Part shown: one piece after another, positions 4,514 to 5,598 of the stretch
How the letters are laid out: each line of letters starts with the position of its first letter
Position numbering within the stretch: the stretch's first letter is position 1
From: Actinomycetes bacterium
Lineage (GTDB): Bacteria; Actinomycetota; Acidimicrobiia; Acidimicrobiales; RAAP-2
Assembly: GCA_021800645.1 (NCBI GenBank)
Contig: JAJYYT010000157.1
Span: 1-5,598 of the forward strand
Direction: 5' to 3'
Length of the DNA stretch: 5,598 nucleotides
The notes under the pieces: generated by a model
Seen by the model: only the letters and a program-made list of their open reading frames with translations
What the model was told of the DNA's origin: nothing
Database searches by the model: none
Program-made: the position numbers and the translations under genes

Positions 4514-5598
4514 GTGCGCGTGCTCGTGGTGAACGCGGGGTCGAGCAGTCTGAAGCTGAGCCTGCTCGGAGAGCGCGACCGGCTGCTGGCGCACGAGGAC
4601 CTGCGCCGCTCGGACGAGCTGGACGTCGGCGCCGCGCTCGAGGGGTTCCTGGACGCGTCCCCGCCTGCGGACGCGATCGGGCACCGCGTCGTCCACGGAG
4701 GTGCGGAATTCGTGGAGCCGCTCGTGATCGACTCCCGGTCCGACGCGCAGCTCTCGCGCCTCGCCGATCTCGCTCCCTTGCACAACCCGCCGGCGCTCGA
4801 GGCCGTGCACGAGCTGCGCCGACGGCGGCCGGGGCTCGTGCAGGTCGCGTGCTTCGACACGAGCTTCCACGCGACCCTTCCCGCCAAGGCAGCCACGTAC
4901 GCGTTGCCGCGGAGCTGGCGCGCCGAGCTCGGCATCCGCCGCTTCGGGTTCCACGGGTTCAGCCATGCGTGGGCGAGCAGGCGCGCCGCGGACCTCCTCG
5001 GGCGTCCGCTGGCGTCCACGCGTCTCGTCACGGCGCACATCGGTGCGGGCGCCTCGCTCGCGGCGGTGGCGGGCGGCCGGTCCGTCGACACGACGATGGG
5101 GTTCACGCCCGTCGCCGGCCTCGTGATGGCGACCAGGCCCGGCGACGTGGACCCCGGGGCGCTGCTCTGGGCGATGCGCCACGGAGTGGGGGTCGAAGAG
5201 GCGGAGGGCGATCTGGAGCACCGCTCGGGGCTGCTCGGCCTCTCGGGTCGCACGGGGGACCTTCGCCAGGTGATCGCCGGCGCAGACGCCGGGGACCCCG
5301 AGTGCGCCGGCGCCTACGACGTGTACGTCTACCGGCTCCAGCGCGAGATCGGCGCGATGGTCGTCGCGCTCGGCGGGATCGACGCGCTGGTGTTCACGGG
5401 TGGCGCGGGAGAGGGGTCCTCGAGGCTTCGTGCCGACGTGTGCGCAGGGCTCGGCGTGCTCGGCGTCGATGTGCCCCGGCAGGACGAGCCCGAGCCCGAC
5501 GAGCAGCGCGCCGGCGAGCCCGGGGCCGGCCAGGAGGTGGAGCCGGCGCTCGCCGACGCGACCGCTTCGCCGTCCGAAAGCATCGGCGACCGGGTGGT
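4514..5598 (+). CDS. ackA: Acetate kinase (acetate/propionate kinase family), 3'-partial
   Basis: This frame has no stop before the window ends: 361 codons are visible of an enzyme that is usually about 380-410 residues. It interconverts acetate + ATP and acetyl phosphate + ADP (ASKHA fold), in acetate overflow or uptake with a phosphotransacetylase or phosphoketolase not seen here. Family landmarks: N7-AGSSSLK14 at the very start, HRVVHGG with Arg58, APLHNP with His90, CFDTSFH with Asp115, RFGFHGFSH with His147, HIGAGAS (175-181), DTTMGFTP (192-199), ATRPGDVDPG with Arg208, SGLLGLSG (238-245), and FTGGAGEGS with Glu300. The position of the conserved Asn in HLGNGAS is Ala178, and GENS reads GEGS. 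After VLGVDV an acidic, Pro/Ala-rich stretch (about 321-357) replaces a normally short linker. The GTG at 4514 puts the NAGSSS motif at residues 7-12, as in the family. The gene diverges from the acyl-CoA synthetase. Confidence 0.92.
   Translation, partial: MRVLVVNAGSSSLKLSLLGERDRLLAHEDLRRSDELDVGAALEGFLDASPPADAIGHRVVHGGAEFVEPLVIDSRSDAQLSRLADLAPLHNPPALEAVHELRRRRPGLVQVACFDTSFHATLPAKAATYALPRSWRAELGIRRFGFHGFSHAWASRRAADLLGRPLASTRLVTAHIGAGASLAAVAGGRSVDTTMGFTPVAGLVMATRPGDVDPGALLWAMRHGVGVEEAEGDLEHRSGLLGLSGRTGDLRQVIAGADAGDPECAGAYDVYVYRLQREIGAMVVALGGIDALVFTGGAGEGSSRLRADVCAGLGVLGVDVPRQDEPEPDEQRAGEPGAGQEVEPALADATASPSESIGDRV

Noticed and set aside
4169..5221. Long minus-strand open frame opposite acetate kinase and its spacer
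   Set aside because: It is antisense to a gene with clear family motifs, has Arg/Ala/Pro-rich low-complexity sequence with repeat-encoded ARSAAV units, and matches no family I recognise. High GC explains the lack of stops.

Overview
The window is very GC-rich and densely coding, with short GC-rich intergenic repeats, GTG starts, TANNNT-type -10 hexamers placed seven bases before start codons (leaderless style) and an actinobacterial-type LexA box. This points to a high-GC actinobacterium, perhaps a deep lineage such as Thermoleophilia or Acidimicrobiia. The rank below phylum is inference. There is no sign of a phage, transposase, CRISPR array, tRNA or rRNA.

Layout, left to right. (1) The 3' part of a short-chain dehydrogenase/reductase gene (+ strand, N-terminus outside the window), whose catalytic Ser and Lys positions look substituted. 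(2) A 128-base spacer with three exact copies of a 14-mer, the last forming the apparent leaderless promoter of (3) a SixA-like histidine phosphatase (+). (4) A short spacer with a perfect LexA/SOS palindrome directly against a -10 hexamer, controlling (5) an AlkB-family 2-oxoglutarate/Fe(II) DNA-repair dioxygenase (+). (6) A 366-base convergent spacer with three hairpins and a 32/15-nt minisatellite. (7) A complete medium-chain-type acyl-CoA synthetase (- strand). (8) A 341-base divergent spacer with 18-nt and 12-nt tandem arrays. (9) An acetate kinase (+), lacking only its C-terminus because the window ends.

The genes do not form one operon. The phosphatase and AlkB genes each appear to have their own leaderless promoter. 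AlkB is probably a stand-alone SOS-inducible alkylation-damage repair gene. The acyl-CoA synthetase and acetate kinase are divergent and both deal with carboxylic acid activation (acyl-AMP/acyl-CoA and acetyl phosphate), so a shared role in short-chain acid metabolism is plausible but unproven. I do not see a clearly new multi-gene system. The most notable signals are the LexA box in front of alkB, the possibly inactive dehydrogenase, and a different tandem-repeat family in three of the four spacers, with one spacer carrying two.
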